Source: Aquidulcibacter paucihalophilus
GTDB taxonomy: Bacteria; Pseudomonadota; Alphaproteobacteria; Caulobacterales; Caulobacteraceae
DNA length: 64,000 nt
Assembly: GCA_030285985.1 (NCBI GenBank)
Contig: CP127384.1
Span: 1,538,501 to 1,602,500 of the forward strand
Direction of reading: 5' to 3'
This document shows positions 43,264 to 51,184 of this stretch, piece after piece (position 1 is the stretch's first letter; each line of letters opens with the position of its first letter). Below the pieces are notes generated by a model. It was not told where the DNA came from. It did not search any database and saw nothing but the letters and a program-made list of their open reading frames with translations. The position numbers and the translations under genes were made by a program.

Positions 43264-44297
43264 AGCGCCGTCCGCCATACGCAAGCTACTATCGCGACCG
43301 TCACGGGGTGGTTCGGTGGCGGTTCCGGAAGAAGGGCTGCCAGGAAAGCCAGACCCGGGAGCCTTTCGACAGCCAAGCATGGTGGGCTTGGTATGAAGCA
43401 GCCAATCTAAATTTGGTCCCTCCCATAGGGTCTTCCCGAACCCGGCCAGGTTCAATCGATGCTCTAGCCGTAGAGTTTTACGCCTCTGCAGAGTGGCAGT
43501 CGCTGCGGCCTACGACGCGGCGCACGTACAAGGGGATCCTCGACCGGTTCCGCGACCTGAAGCTCGCTTCAACACGATGCGGCTTCCTGCCGGTTGCTCA
43601 GCTGCAGCCCAAACATATCCGTAAGATAATTGATGGGATGGCCGACCGCTCCGCGGCAGCCAACAACCTGCTCAAAATCATACGGGTCGTCTTGGGGTTT
43701 TCTGTCGACCGGGGTTGGCGGGACGACAATCCCGCGATTCACATCAAACCTCTTAAGCGCCGGACGGATGGCTTCCTGACTTGGTCGGAAGAAGACATCA
43801 GCAAGTTCGAGACCCGCTGGCCGCTTGGGTGCAAGGAGAGGCTCGCCTTCGACTTGCTACTCTACACGGCACAGCGTTCAGGTGACGTTAGGCGTATGGG
43901 GCCGCAGCACGTTCAGAACGGCTACATCCGGGTTGTCCAGGAGAAGACGGGTGAGGCGCTGGAGCTCCCCGTTCATGCAAGGCTGCTGGCGTCCCTCGAC
44001 GCGGTGCCGACAGCCCACCTAACGTTCATTGTGACAAAGCACGGCGAACCGTACACCGCGAAAGGGTTCAGCCAGTGGATCAGTGAGGCGGCCAATCAGG
44101 CCGGCTTACCTCGTGCCGCTTCCGCGCACGGTCTCCGGAAAGCGGCCGCGCGGCGGCTCGCGGAAGCTGGCTGCTCGGCTCACATGATCATGTCCGTGAC
44201 CGGGCATCGAAGCCTCAAAGAGGTCGAGCGCTACACCAGGGCAGCGGGGCAACGCCTCCTGGCGACATCGGCGATGAGCCGCATTACGGGAACATAA
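43260..44297 (+). CDS. int: Tyrosine integrase of the island
   Basis: 345 aa. N-terminal arm and SAM-like core-binding region (SLRPTTRRTYKGILDRFRDL, PKHIRKIIDGMADRSAAAN), then the catalytic domain: Arg in TAQRSGDVRRM, Lys in VVQEKTGEALEL, HGLRKAAARRL (HxLR box), GHRS, and Tyr in EVERYTRAAG. It starts at GTG 43260 overlapping the excisionase-like stop. Its stop lies 95 bp before the 3' end of tRNA-Ser, the classical place of an integrase that targets a tRNA gene, so the element is inserted into that tRNA. Confidence 0.92.
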   Translation: MKRRPPYASYYRDRHGVVRWRFRKKGCQESQTREPFDSQAWWAWYEAANLNLVPPIGSSRTRPGSIDALAVEFYASAEWQSLRPTTRRTYKGILDRFRDLKLASTRCGFLPVAQLQPKHIRKIIDGMADRSAAANNLLKIIRVVLGFSVDRGWRDDNPAIHIKPLKRRTDGFLTWSEEDISKFETRWPLGCKERLAFDLLLYTAQRSGDVRRMGPQHVQNGYIRVVQEKTGEALELPVHARLLASLDAVPTAHLTFIVTKHGEPYTAKGFSQWISEAANQAGLPRAASAHGLRKAAARRLAEAGCSAHMIMSVTGHRSLKEVERYTRAAGQRLLATSAMSRITGT

Positions 44298-44309
44298 GCA
44301 GCACAACCG

Positions 44310-44348
44310 TTGTCTAACTCTGTCGACCGACCTCGGGAAGTTAGACAA
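44310..44348. repeat. Inverted repeat between integrase and tRNA
   Basis: TTGTCTAACT at 44310-44319 and AGTTAGACAA at 44339-44348 form a 10-bp inverted repeat with a 19-bp loop. It could terminate the integrase transcript or be an arm-type binding site near the attachment site. No clear T-tract follows. Confidence 0.5.
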
Positions 44349-44392
44349 AAACGCGTGTAATGTTTTGTTATATAACGTAAAAACAGCGCGCC

Positions 44393-44482
44393 TGGCGGAC
44401 AGGGTGGGATTCGAACCCACGGTAGGCTTTCACCTACGGCGGTTTTCAAGACCGCTGCCTTAAACCACTCGGCCACCTGTCC
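44393..44482 (-). tRNA. tRNA-Ser(TGA), integration site of the island
   Basis: Reading the minus strand: GGACAGGTGGCCGAGTGG begins the acceptor and D arms, the anticodon loop is CTTGAAA (anticodon TGA), there is a long variable arm typical of tRNA-Ser, the TpsiC arm contains GGTTCGAATCC, and the acceptor strand CCTGTCC is followed by G and an encoded CCA. The 3' end faces the integrase, so att is expected to include the TpsiC arm and 3' end, regenerated by the inserted element. Confidence 0.95.
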
Positions 44483-44578
44483 GTGTTCATCGAGCGGACT
44501 GGCCGCATAGCGCCAAACGGGTCGTTAACCAAAGCGGAAATGTCTTTGGCCATGCTGATCGTCTTCACAGGCGGGGAC

Positions 44579-45376
44579 ATGGCCGGAATTATTTCCAGGA
44601 AAGCGCTTCGGGGCGTCGTCGTTGCGGCCTTGCTGTCGCTGGTCGCGGCCTGCGCCGGCGTTGCCCGGCCCGAGGCGTCGCGTCTGCCTGTGGTGACGGA
44701 TCCGGCCCCCATCGTGCCCGGCGCGATGCGCCGGTATCAGGTGCGCGGCCGCTGGTATCAGCCGGCCGAACAGCCGGGCTATGACGAAACCGGTCTCGCC
44801 TCCTGGTACGGGGATCAGTTCAACGGCCGGCCGACCTCCACCGGCGAGCGGTTCGACATGCATGCACTGACGGCGGCTCACAAGACGCTGCCGTTGCCCG
44901 GACTGGTCGAGGTGACCAACCTGGCCAATGGCCGCCGGATCGTGGTGCGGGTCAATGACCGCGGGCCCTTTGTCGACAACCGGATCATTGACCTTTCGCG
45001 CGGCTCGGCCGAGGCGTTGGGCATGCTGCAGGTGGGTGTGGGAGAGGTCCGGGTCCGCTATCTGGGCCGGGCACCACGGACCGGCGGCGGGACGACGCTT
45101 CAGTATGCGGCCGCACCGGATCGAGCCCCACCGGCGGACGCGGAATCATCCTCGCGCGGGGCCTACTGGATCCAGGCCGGGGCCTTCTCGGACCGCCGCG
45201 CCGCGCGGCATGTCGCCGATCAGCTCGGTGACCGCGCCACGGTCGACGTCGATCGGACCGATGGCCTTTTCCGGGTCCTCGTCGGGCCCTGGCCCGATCC
45301 CAATGCCGCCGAACGGTCGCGGCAGGCGGTGATTGCACGCGGATACGCTGACGCCCTGTTGATATCGGCGCGCTGA
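44579..45376 (+). CDS. rlpA: RlpA-like septal/peptidoglycan lipoprotein with SPOR domain
   Basis: About 265 aa. ATG 44579 starts a lipoprotein signal (GVVVAALLSLVAACAG); the frame is open to 44483 but the first part lacks a signal. A double-psi beta barrel follows (ASWYGDQFNGRPTSTGERF; VRVNDRGPFVDNRIIDLS with the catalytic-type Asp), then a C-terminal SPOR domain (YWIQAGAFSDRRAARHVAD; FRVLVGPWPDP) that binds denuded glycan at division septa. In the family, RlpA is a lytic transglycosylase or septal protein. It starts about 100 bp beyond the tRNA and is followed by tmk. Confidence 0.9.
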   Translation: MAGIISRKALRGVVVAALLSLVAACAGVARPEASRLPVVTDPAPIVPGAMRRYQVRGRWYQPAEQPGYDETGLASWYGDQFNGRPTSTGERFDMHALTAAHKTLPLPGLVEVTNLANGRRIVVRVNDRGPFVDNRIIDLSRGSAEALGMLQVGVGEVRVRYLGRAPRTGGGTTLQYAAAPDRAPPADAESSSRGAYWIQAGAFSDRRAARHVADQLGDRATVDVDRTDGLFRVLVGPWPDPNAAERSRQAVIARGYADALLISAR

Positions 45377-45413
45377 GGCTTGCTTGATTGCCCGCCGTCG
45401 CCATTGTGCGCCG

Positions 45414-46040
45414 GTGACCCAGGGCAGATTCATCACGTTCGAAGGCGGCGAGGGGACCGGCAAGTCGACCCAGGCCGCGCGGCTGGTCGACCGGCTGCGC
45501 GCGCGTGAGCTGGAGGTCGTCCAGACCCGTGAGCCGGGCGGGTCGCCCGGGGCCGAGGATATCCGCGCCATCGCCCTGAACGGAGATGCCGGGCGCTGGT
45601 CACCGGTGACCGAGACCCTGCTGATGTTCGCCGCCCGCAGTGACCATCTGGAGCGTACCATCCGGCCCGCGCTCGAGGCCGGCCGCTGGGTGGTCTGCGA
45701 TCGTTTCGCCGATTCCAGCCGCGCCTATCAGGGTGTCGGCGGGGGCACGCCGGCGGCGTTCATCGAATCGCTGGACGCAGCTATCGTCGGTGCCACCCAG
45801 CCGGACCTGACGCTCATCTTCGACCTCCCGGTCGAGGTCGGGCTGGAGCGGGCGTTCGGCCGCGGTCAGTTCGAGACCCGTTTCGAATCCAAGGGTCTCG
45901 AGTTCCATGCGCGTCTGCGTCGCGGCTTCCTCGACATCGCTGCGCGGTATCCCGAGCGGTGCGTCATCATCGACGCTGACGGCGATCAGGACACGGTCGA
46001 GGCCCGTGTATGGGCCGCCGTCGAGGCCCGGTTGCCGTGA
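45414..46040 (+). CDS. tmk: Thymidylate kinase
   Basis: Phosphorylates dTMP to dTDP for DNA synthesis. 208 aa from GTG 45414, the earliest start that keeps the usual N-terminus (GRFITFEGGEGTGKSTQAA); the frame opens at TTG 45384 but adds an unlikely Arg-rich peptide. The P-loop is GGEGTGKS, then REPGGSPGAEDIR and DRFADSSRAYQG for nucleotide binding. The stop overlaps the holB start, as in many alphaproteobacteria where tmk and holB are adjacent. Confidence 0.95.
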   Translation: MTQGRFITFEGGEGTGKSTQAARLVDRLRARELEVVQTREPGGSPGAEDIRAIALNGDAGRWSPVTETLLMFAARSDHLERTIRPALEAGRWVVCDRFADSSRAYQGVGGGTPAAFIESLDAAIVGATQPDLTLIFDLPVEVGLERAFGRGQFETRFESKGLEFHARLRRGFLDIAARYPERCVIIDADGDQDTVEARVWAAVEARLP

Positions 46041-47017
46041 GTGAACACGCACGGGATCGATTCGACCTGGTCCCCGATGCGGCGGCCGAAGCCGCCTTCC
46101 TTGACGCGTTCGGCAAGGATCGGCTGCACCACGCCTGGCTGCTTTGCGGCCCCGAGGGTTCGGGCAAGGCGACCTTCGCCTTCCGCGCCGCGCGCCGCCT
46201 GCTGGGGGCCGCGCCCGATCCGTCGCGGGGGCCGCTTGGAACCAGCCCTGAAGATCCGGTGGCGCGGCTGGTCACGGCCCGGTCCCATCCAGACCTGCTG
46301 GTGCTTGAGCGGGCCGTCGAGGGCGGCAAGACGAAGAAGTCGATCTCGGTCGACCAGGCCCGCGAGCTGCCCGAATTCTTCGCCAAGAGCCCGTCCCAGG
46401 CGCGCTACCGCGTGGCCATCATCGATGCCGCCGACGACCTGAACCTGAACGCCGCCAATGCCTTGCTGAAGGTTCTTGAAGAGCCGCCCGAGCGGGGCGT
46501 ACTGTTCCTCGTCACCCATGCGCCGGGCCGGCTTTTGGCGACGATCCGTTCCCGCTGTCGTCGGCTGGCCTTTCCGGTCTGGCCGCTGCATGCCCTGGAG
46601 GAACTGGTCCGCAATCGCACGGGTGTGAGCTCCGCCGAGGCCGCCCGGATCGCGGGCATGGCCGGCGGCTCACCGGGCCGGGCGCTGGCGCTGGCGTCCG
46701 GTGCGACGCTGGAAGCAGACCAGTTGGCGCAGGCCTGGGTTTCGGCACCGAGCGTGGATCGCGCCGAGGCCCTCGCGGTCGCGGACAAATTCCGCGGACC
46801 CGAGGGGCAGGACCGGTTCGAGACCCTGATGGACCGGCTCTCGGCGGCCGTGAAGGTGCGGGCGCTGGAGGAGGGGGCGTCCGGCGCGCGCTGGGCGGAT
46901 CTGTGGAGCCGTCTGGCAGAGTTGCCGGACCGGACGGCCGCAATCAATCTGGACCGGGCGGATGTGCTGGCGGGGGCCCTGGCCGACCTGCAACGGGTCA
47001 AGGCAGGCGGCGGATGA
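46037..47017 (+). CDS. holB: DNA polymerase III delta' subunit
   Basis: Clamp-loader subunit. 326 aa from GTG 46037 overlapping the tmk stop. P-loop GPEGSGKATFAF, sensor region ALLKVLEEPPERGVLFLVTH with LLATIRSRCRRL, and the helical C-terminal collar domain. Its stop overlaps the tatD start by 4 bases (ATGA), continuing the tmk-holB-tatD operon. No zinc module is evident, as in many divergent delta' proteins. Confidence 0.92.
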   Translation: MSEHARDRFDLVPDAAAEAAFLDAFGKDRLHHAWLLCGPEGSGKATFAFRAARRLLGAAPDPSRGPLGTSPEDPVARLVTARSHPDLLVLERAVEGGKTKKSISVDQARELPEFFAKSPSQARYRVAIIDAADDLNLNAANALLKVLEEPPERGVLFLVTHAPGRLLATIRSRCRRLAFPVWPLHALEELVRNRTGVSSAEAARIAGMAGGSPGRALALASGATLEADQLAQAWVSAPSVDRAEALAVADKFRGPEGQDRFETLMDRLSAAVKVRALEEGASGARWADLWSRLAELPDRTAAINLDRADVLAGALADLQRVKAGGG

Positions 47018-47802
47018 TCATCGACAGCCACGTCAACCTGCATGCGCATCAGTTCGATGAAGACCGCGATGCGGTGATCGCAAGGGCCCGCGAGGCCGGC
47101 GTTCAGATGATGGTGGAGATCTCCGACAAGCTGTCGACCTTCGAGGCCACCCATGGGCTGGCCATGGCCCATGACGACATCTGGTGCACGGTCGGTGCCC
47201 ATCCGCACGAGGCGAAGGACCATGTCGACCTGACCGTCGACCGGCTGATCGAACTGGCTGGAAGGCCGCGGGTGGTCGGGATCGGGGAGTGCGGGCTGGA
47301 CTTCCACTACGATCTCAGCCCGCGCGATGTGCAGGCGGCGGTGTTCCGGACCCATATCCACGCCGCGCGCAGGACTGGCTTGCCGCTGGTCGTGCATACG
47401 CGCGAGGCGGATGACGTCATGGCCGGCATCCTGGCCGAGGAGCAGGCCGACGGGCCGTTCCGGTTCCTGATGCATTGCTACACCAGTGGGCCAGAACTCG
47501 CGGAAAAGGCAGCCAAACTCGGTGCCTGGTTCTCGGTCTCCGGCATCGCCACCTTCAAGGCGGCGAACGAGGTGCGCGAGATCGTGGCCGGCATGCCGCC
47601 CGAGCGGATCATCGTGGAGACCGACTGTCCTTATCTGGCGCCCATGCCGCACCGGGGGCGGCGCAATGAGCCGGCCTGGGTGGTTCACGTCCTCGACAAA
47701 CTGGCTGAGATCCGCGGCTGGAGCCGGGGCGAGGCGGAGGCGCGCACGACCGAAGCCTTCTTCGCCCTGTTCGACCGCATACCGAGGCCGGAGGGCGCAT
47801 GA
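47014..47802 (+). CDS. tatD: TatD family metal-dependent hydrolase (putative DNase)
   Basis: 262 aa, TIM-barrel amidohydrolase. The first metal motif reads DSHVNLHA: the usual HxH has Asn in place of the second His at that site with a further His nearby, as in a number of alphaproteobacterial homologues. Other ligands are seen in IGECGLDFHY (Glu), LVVHTREAD (His) and FLMHCYTSG (His), with IIVETDCPY (Asp) near the end. It starts 4 bases inside holB and ends 4 bases inside the next gene. The frame opens much earlier (46903), but that is holB coding sequence. Confidence 0.9.
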   Translation: MIIDSHVNLHAHQFDEDRDAVIARAREAGVQMMVEISDKLSTFEATHGLAMAHDDIWCTVGAHPHEAKDHVDLTVDRLIELAGRPRVVGIGECGLDFHYDLSPRDVQAAVFRTHIHAARRTGLPLVVHTREADDVMAGILAEEQADGPFRFLMHCYTSGPELAEKAAKLGAWFSVSGIATFKAANEVREIVAGMPPERIIVETDCPYLAPMPHRGRRNEPAWVVHVLDKLAEIRGWSRGEAEARTTEAFFALFDRIPRPEGA

Positions 47803-48626
47803 GCGAGTCTGGCGCGCTGGAAGTCGTGATCCTCGGCTGCGGCTCGTCCGGCGGCGTGCCGCGCGGAGACGGCGACTGGGGCGACTGCGATCCCGCCGAG
47901 CCGAAGAACTATCGTACCCGCTGTTCGCTGCTGGTGCGCCGGCACGGGGCGGACGGGGTGACCAGCGTGCTGGTCGACACCTCGCCGGACCTGCGCGCCC
48001 AGATGCTGGCGGCGAACGTCCGCCATGTCGACGCGGTCCTCTACACCCATGACCACGCCGATCAGGTGCATGGCATCGACGATCTGCGGGTCTTCGCCAT
48101 GCGCGCGCGGCGGCGCATTCCGGCCTGGATGGACGTCGCAACGCGCTATGCCCTGACCGGGCGGTTTCCGTATATTTTCAAGACCCAGGAAGGCTATCCG
48201 GCCATTCTGGACGAGATGGCGATCCCGCCGCATGGAGAGCCATGGGCGGTCGGGGGTGCGGGCGGCGCGATCCCGGTCGTGACCTTCGACCAGGCGCATG
48301 GCCCGATCCGCTCGGTCGGTTATCGCATCGGGCCGGTGGCCTATTCCAGCGACGTGTCTGACCTCGACGAGGCGGCGATCGAGGCGGTACGCGGCTGCGA
48401 GTTCTGGATCGTCGACGCCCTGCGCTGGACCCCGCACCCGACCCACGCCCATGTCGACAAGACGCTGGACTGGATCGCCCGGTCCGGCGTGAAGCGGGCC
48501 GTTCTGACCAATCTGCACCTCGACCTCGACTACAACGCCCTGAAGGCCGTCGTGCCGGCCAACGTCGATGTCGCCTACGACGGCTGGTCGGCCCGTCTGT
48601 CCCTTGAGACCGGAGCGCCCCGATGA
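47799..48626 (+). CDS. MBL-fold metallohydrolase (PhnP-like phosphodiesterase)
   Basis: 275 aa. ILGCGSSGGVPR at the N-terminus and LYTHDHADQVHG (HxHxDH metal site) mark a metallo-beta-lactamase fold; DGWSARL at the end and the ligands SSDVSDLDE and NLHLD fit the PhnP/RNase Z branch. These enzymes hydrolyse cyclic phosphodiesters or similar. It follows tatD by an ATGA overlap, an arrangement frequent in alphaproteobacteria, so it belongs to the same operon. Substrate not evident. Confidence 0.88.
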   Translation: MSESGALEVVILGCGSSGGVPRGDGDWGDCDPAEPKNYRTRCSLLVRRHGADGVTSVLVDTSPDLRAQMLAANVRHVDAVLYTHDHADQVHGIDDLRVFAMRARRRIPAWMDVATRYALTGRFPYIFKTQEGYPAILDEMAIPPHGEPWAVGGAGGAIPVVTFDQAHGPIRSVGYRIGPVAYSSDVSDLDEAAIEAVRGCEFWIVDALRWTPHPTHAHVDKTLDWIARSGVKRAVLTNLHLDLDYNALKAVVPANVDVAYDGWSARLSLETGAPR

Positions 48627-49696
48627 AACGTCTTCTGCCTTTGGTTTGCGGCCTGGCCGCCCTGCTTCTGTCCTCGACGGCGATGGCCCAGCCGGCGCCG
48701 CTCGAAGGCGATTTCACCGCGGCCGGTTTCACCCTGACCTCGGGCCAGTCGCTGCCCGAACTGCGGATGCACTACCGCACCCTGGGGCAGCCGCGCCGGG
48801 GTGCCGACGGTCGGGTCGAGAACGCAGTCCTGCTGCTGCACGGCACCGGCGGAACCGGCGCGCAGTTCCTGTCGCCGCAGTTCGCGGGCGAGCTGTTCGG
48901 GCCCGGCCAGCCGCTCGATACCGCGCGCTACTACATCATCATGCCCGACAACCTCGGCCACGGCGGGTCATCGAAGCCGTCGGACGGGCAGCGGGCGCGG
49001 TTCCCGGAATATGGCTATGCCGACATGGTCGAGGCGCAGCGGCGGATGCTGGTCGACGGGCTGGGCGTGGACCGGGTCCGGCTGATGCTGGGCACCTCGA
49101 TGGGCTGTATGCACATCTTCGTCTGGGCCGAGGCCCATCCCGGGTTCGCCGAAGCGCTCATGCCCATGGCCTGCCAGCCGACGGCCATCGTCGGGCGCAA
49201 CCGCCTGTGGCGGACCATGCTGAAGGACGCGATCCGCAGCGATCCGGCCTGGGCGGGCGGCGACTATGCGGCCCAGCCGATCGAGGGCCTGCGCACGGCA
49301 GTTGATCTGTTGTTGCTCGCGGGCTCCGCGCCGATGGCCATGCAGCAGGATCTGGCGACACCGGCGGCGGTGGACGGCTACCTGGCCGCGCAGATGGACC
49401 GACGCCTGCCGGCGCTGGACGCCAACGATCTCTGGTACCAGGTCAACGCCTCGTTCGACTACGATCCCTCGGCGGGGCTGGAGCGGATCACCGCCCCGAT
49501 GACCTGGATCAACTCCGCCGACGACTTCATCAATCCGCCCGAGCTGGGACTGTCGGAGCAGTTCGTCCCGCGGATCGCCGGCGTCCGCTATCGGCTGGTT
49601 CCCAACAGCGCCGGCGGGAAGGGTCACGGGACCCACACCTGGGCGGTGTTCTGGAAGCGGGACCTGATCGACCTGCTGGCGCGGACGGACCGCTAG
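48623..49696 (+). CDS. Secreted alpha/beta hydrolase, homoserine O-acetyltransferase-like fold
   Basis: 357 aa with a signal peptide (LVCGLAALLLSSTAMAQ). The alpha/beta fold resembles MetX: YRTLGQPRRG, VLLLHGTGGTG (oxyanion), the nucleophile elbow LGTSMGC (Ser), DDFINPPE (Asp) and GHGTHTW (His). An export signal is not expected in methionine biosynthesis, so it probably acts on an extracytoplasmic ester or acyl compound. It starts 4 bases inside the MBL gene. Its stop overlaps that of the convergent membrane protein gene by 4 bases. Confidence 0.85.
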   Translation: MKRLLPLVCGLAALLLSSTAMAQPAPLEGDFTAAGFTLTSGQSLPELRMHYRTLGQPRRGADGRVENAVLLLHGTGGTGAQFLSPQFAGELFGPGQPLDTARYYIIMPDNLGHGGSSKPSDGQRARFPEYGYADMVEAQRRMLVDGLGVDRVRLMLGTSMGCMHIFVWAEAHPGFAEALMPMACQPTAIVGRNRLWRTMLKDAIRSDPAWAGGDYAAQPIEGLRTAVDLLLLAGSAPMAMQQDLATPAAVDGYLAAQMDRRLPALDANDLWYQVNASFDYDPSAGLERITAPMTWINSADDFINPPELGLSEQFVPRIAGVRYRLVPNSAGGKGHGTHTWAVFWKRDLIDLLARTDR

Positions 49697-50073
49697 TCGG
49701 CCAATAGCCAGATGGCTCCGAACCAGAAAAGGACGGCGCCGCATACGGCCAGGAACAGGCTCACCGGGCGGACGCGAACCAGGGCGGCCTTGCCGAACCG
49801 TAGCTGAATGGCGCCGACCGAAATCATGAACAGGACCATGCCGAGCCCGAGCGCAATGTAGAACAGATAGAATTTCCACTGCTCGACGTAGAATTCCGAC
49901 CCGTGATTGCTGAAGGCAAAGGTTCGACCAGTCGCCGGGTCGGGGATTGGCGCACTGTCCTTCCCCAGCGCGAAAAAGAACACGAAGGCCCCCAGCCCGA
50001 TCGACCAGGCCTGATAGGCAACAAAGGTCAGCGCGGTCAGAGTCCCGGGTCGGATGGCCGGGCCCGGATTCAT
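49693..50073 (-). CDS. Small membrane protein of unknown function
   Basis: 126 aa with three predicted membrane helices: AYQAWSIGLGAFVFFFAL, FYLFYIALGLGMVLFMISVG and VSLFLAVCGAVLFWFGAI. No family recognised. It follows hemB directly on the minus strand (one base between them), so it is co-transcribed with hemB. Its 3' end overlaps that of the convergent hydrolase gene. Confidence 0.7.
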   Translation of the reverse strand: MNPGPAIRPGTLTALTFVAYQAWSIGLGAFVFFFALGKDSAPIPDPATGRTFAFSNHGSEFYVEQWKFYLFYIALGLGMVLFMISVGAIQLRFGKAALVRVRPVSLFLAVCGAVLFWFGAIWLLAD

Positions 50074-50074
50074 C

Positions 50075-51079
50075 CTAGGCGCCCAGCAGCCGGGCCGCCT
50101 GCGGGGCGAAATAGGTCAGGACCCCGGCGCAGCCCGCGCGTTTGAAGGCGTGCAGGCTTTCGAGGATGGCGCGGTCCTCCTCGAGCCAGCCGTTGGCCAT
50201 GGCCGCGCGCATCATCGCGTATTCGCCGGACACCTGATAGGCGAAGGTCGGGACTTTGAAAGTCTCCACAACGCGTTGAACAATATCGAGATACAGCATG
50301 CCGGGCTTGACCATGACGGCGTCGGCGCCCTCGGCGATGTCCATGGCCACCTCGCGCAGGGCCTCATCGGAATTGGCGTGGTCCATCTGGTAGGTCTTCT
50401 TGTCGCCGGTCAGGGCCTTGGCCGAGCCGACCGCATCGCGATAGGGGCCGTAGAAGGCCGAGGCGTATTTCGCCGCATAGGACAGGATCAGGACGTCGTG
50501 GAAGCTGTTGGCCTCCAGCGCCTCGCGGATGGCCTGGACCCGGCCGTCCATCATGTCCGAGGGTGCCACGACATCGGCGCCGGCGTGGGCGTGGATGAAG
50601 GCCTGTTCCGCCAGCCGCTCGAGGCTGGCGTCATTGAGGATGCGGCCGTTCTCGACCACGCCGTCGTGGCCGTGGTCGGTGTAGCAGTCCAGCGCCACGT
50701 CGGTGATGACGCCGATCTCCGGGGCCGCGTCCTTGATCGCCTTGATGCAGTCGGGGATCAGGCCGTCGGGGTCGGTCGCGCCGGTGCCGATGGCGTCCTT
50801 GATCGCGCCGTCGACGTTCGGGAACAGCGCGACAGCGGGGATGCCGAGGTCGCGGGCCTCGACGGCGGCGGCGGCGGCGGCCTTGGGCGACAATCGATAG
50901 ACGCCGGGCATGGAGGCGACCGGAATGCGATCCTCGGCACCGTCGTGCACGATCAGCGGCCAGACCAGATCGGCTGGCGTCAGGACCGTCTCGGCCACCA
51001 GCCGGCGCACCCACGGGCTGCTGCGCAGGCGACGGGGCCGGGCGTAGGGAAAGGCGGCGGGGGCGAACGGCTGGGTCAT
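50075..51079 (-). CDS. hemB: Delta-aminolevulinic acid dehydratase (porphobilinogen synthase)
   Basis: Condenses two 5-aminolevulinate molecules to porphobilinogen, the second step of heme synthesis after HemA (in this window at 56670). 334 aa. Schiff-base lysines are in SYAAKYASAFYGPYR and DAVMVKPGMLYLD. The metal site reads DVALDCYTDHGHDG, with Asp in place of the zinc cysteines of the Cys-type enzymes, which indicates a Mg-dependent, alphaproteobacterial-type enzyme. It is divergent from the acyl-CoA dehydrogenase and followed by a small membrane protein. Confidence 0.96.
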   Translation of the reverse strand: MTQPFAPAAFPYARPRRLRSSPWVRRLVAETVLTPADLVWPLIVHDGAEDRIPVASMPGVYRLSPKAAAAAAVEARDLGIPAVALFPNVDGAIKDAIGTGATDPDGLIPDCIKAIKDAAPEIGVITDVALDCYTDHGHDGVVENGRILNDASLERLAEQAFIHAHAGADVVAPSDMMDGRVQAIREALEANSFHDVLILSYAAKYASAFYGPYRDAVGSAKALTGDKKTYQMDHANSDEALREVAMDIAEGADAVMVKPGMLYLDIVQRVVETFKVPTFAYQVSGEYAMMRAAMANGWLEEDRAILESLHAFKRAGCAGVLTYFAPQAARLLGA

Positions 51080-51184
51080 GGTGCGCTCTCTAGCTTCCTT
51101 ATCCCGCGGGGAGAAGGTTCAAGCCCTCTCCCATCGGAAGAGGGGACCGGATAGAAGCCCTCCAAAGACTCGAGGAAACGCCCC

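Larger units (their letters stand above)
1..44395. mobile_element. Accessory/defence island integrated at the 3' end of tRNA-Ser(TGA); left end outside the window
   Basis: A tyrosine integrase with an excisionase-like gene lies directly against the 3' end of a tRNA-Ser gene, the usual arrangement of tRNA-targeted integrative elements. To the right of the tRNA the sequence is ordinary dense core genome. To the left it is accessory: restriction-modification, a Druantia-like pair, a nuclease, plasmid-type genes, many unknown secreted proteins and loose gene spacing. No second copy of the tRNA 3' end was seen by eye, so the left att site should lie before base 1. The 1-38 kb part (with 29-bp repeats) and the 39-44 kb part (mobility genes) may be separate insertions. 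Confidence 0.7.

Noticed and set aside
44231..44476. Minus-strand frame across the tRNA and integrase end
   Set aside because: Covers the tRNA gene; a chance frame.
46405..48141. Long minus-strand frame of 578 aa (also at 52542-54173, 57790-59316, 60940-62268 and 11874-13199)
   Set aside because: Each lies antisense to well-supported genes (holB/tatD/MBL, crotonase, glyA, ribBA, hsdM) and is an effect of high GC content; the translations are rich in Arg, Gly and Pro without motifs.
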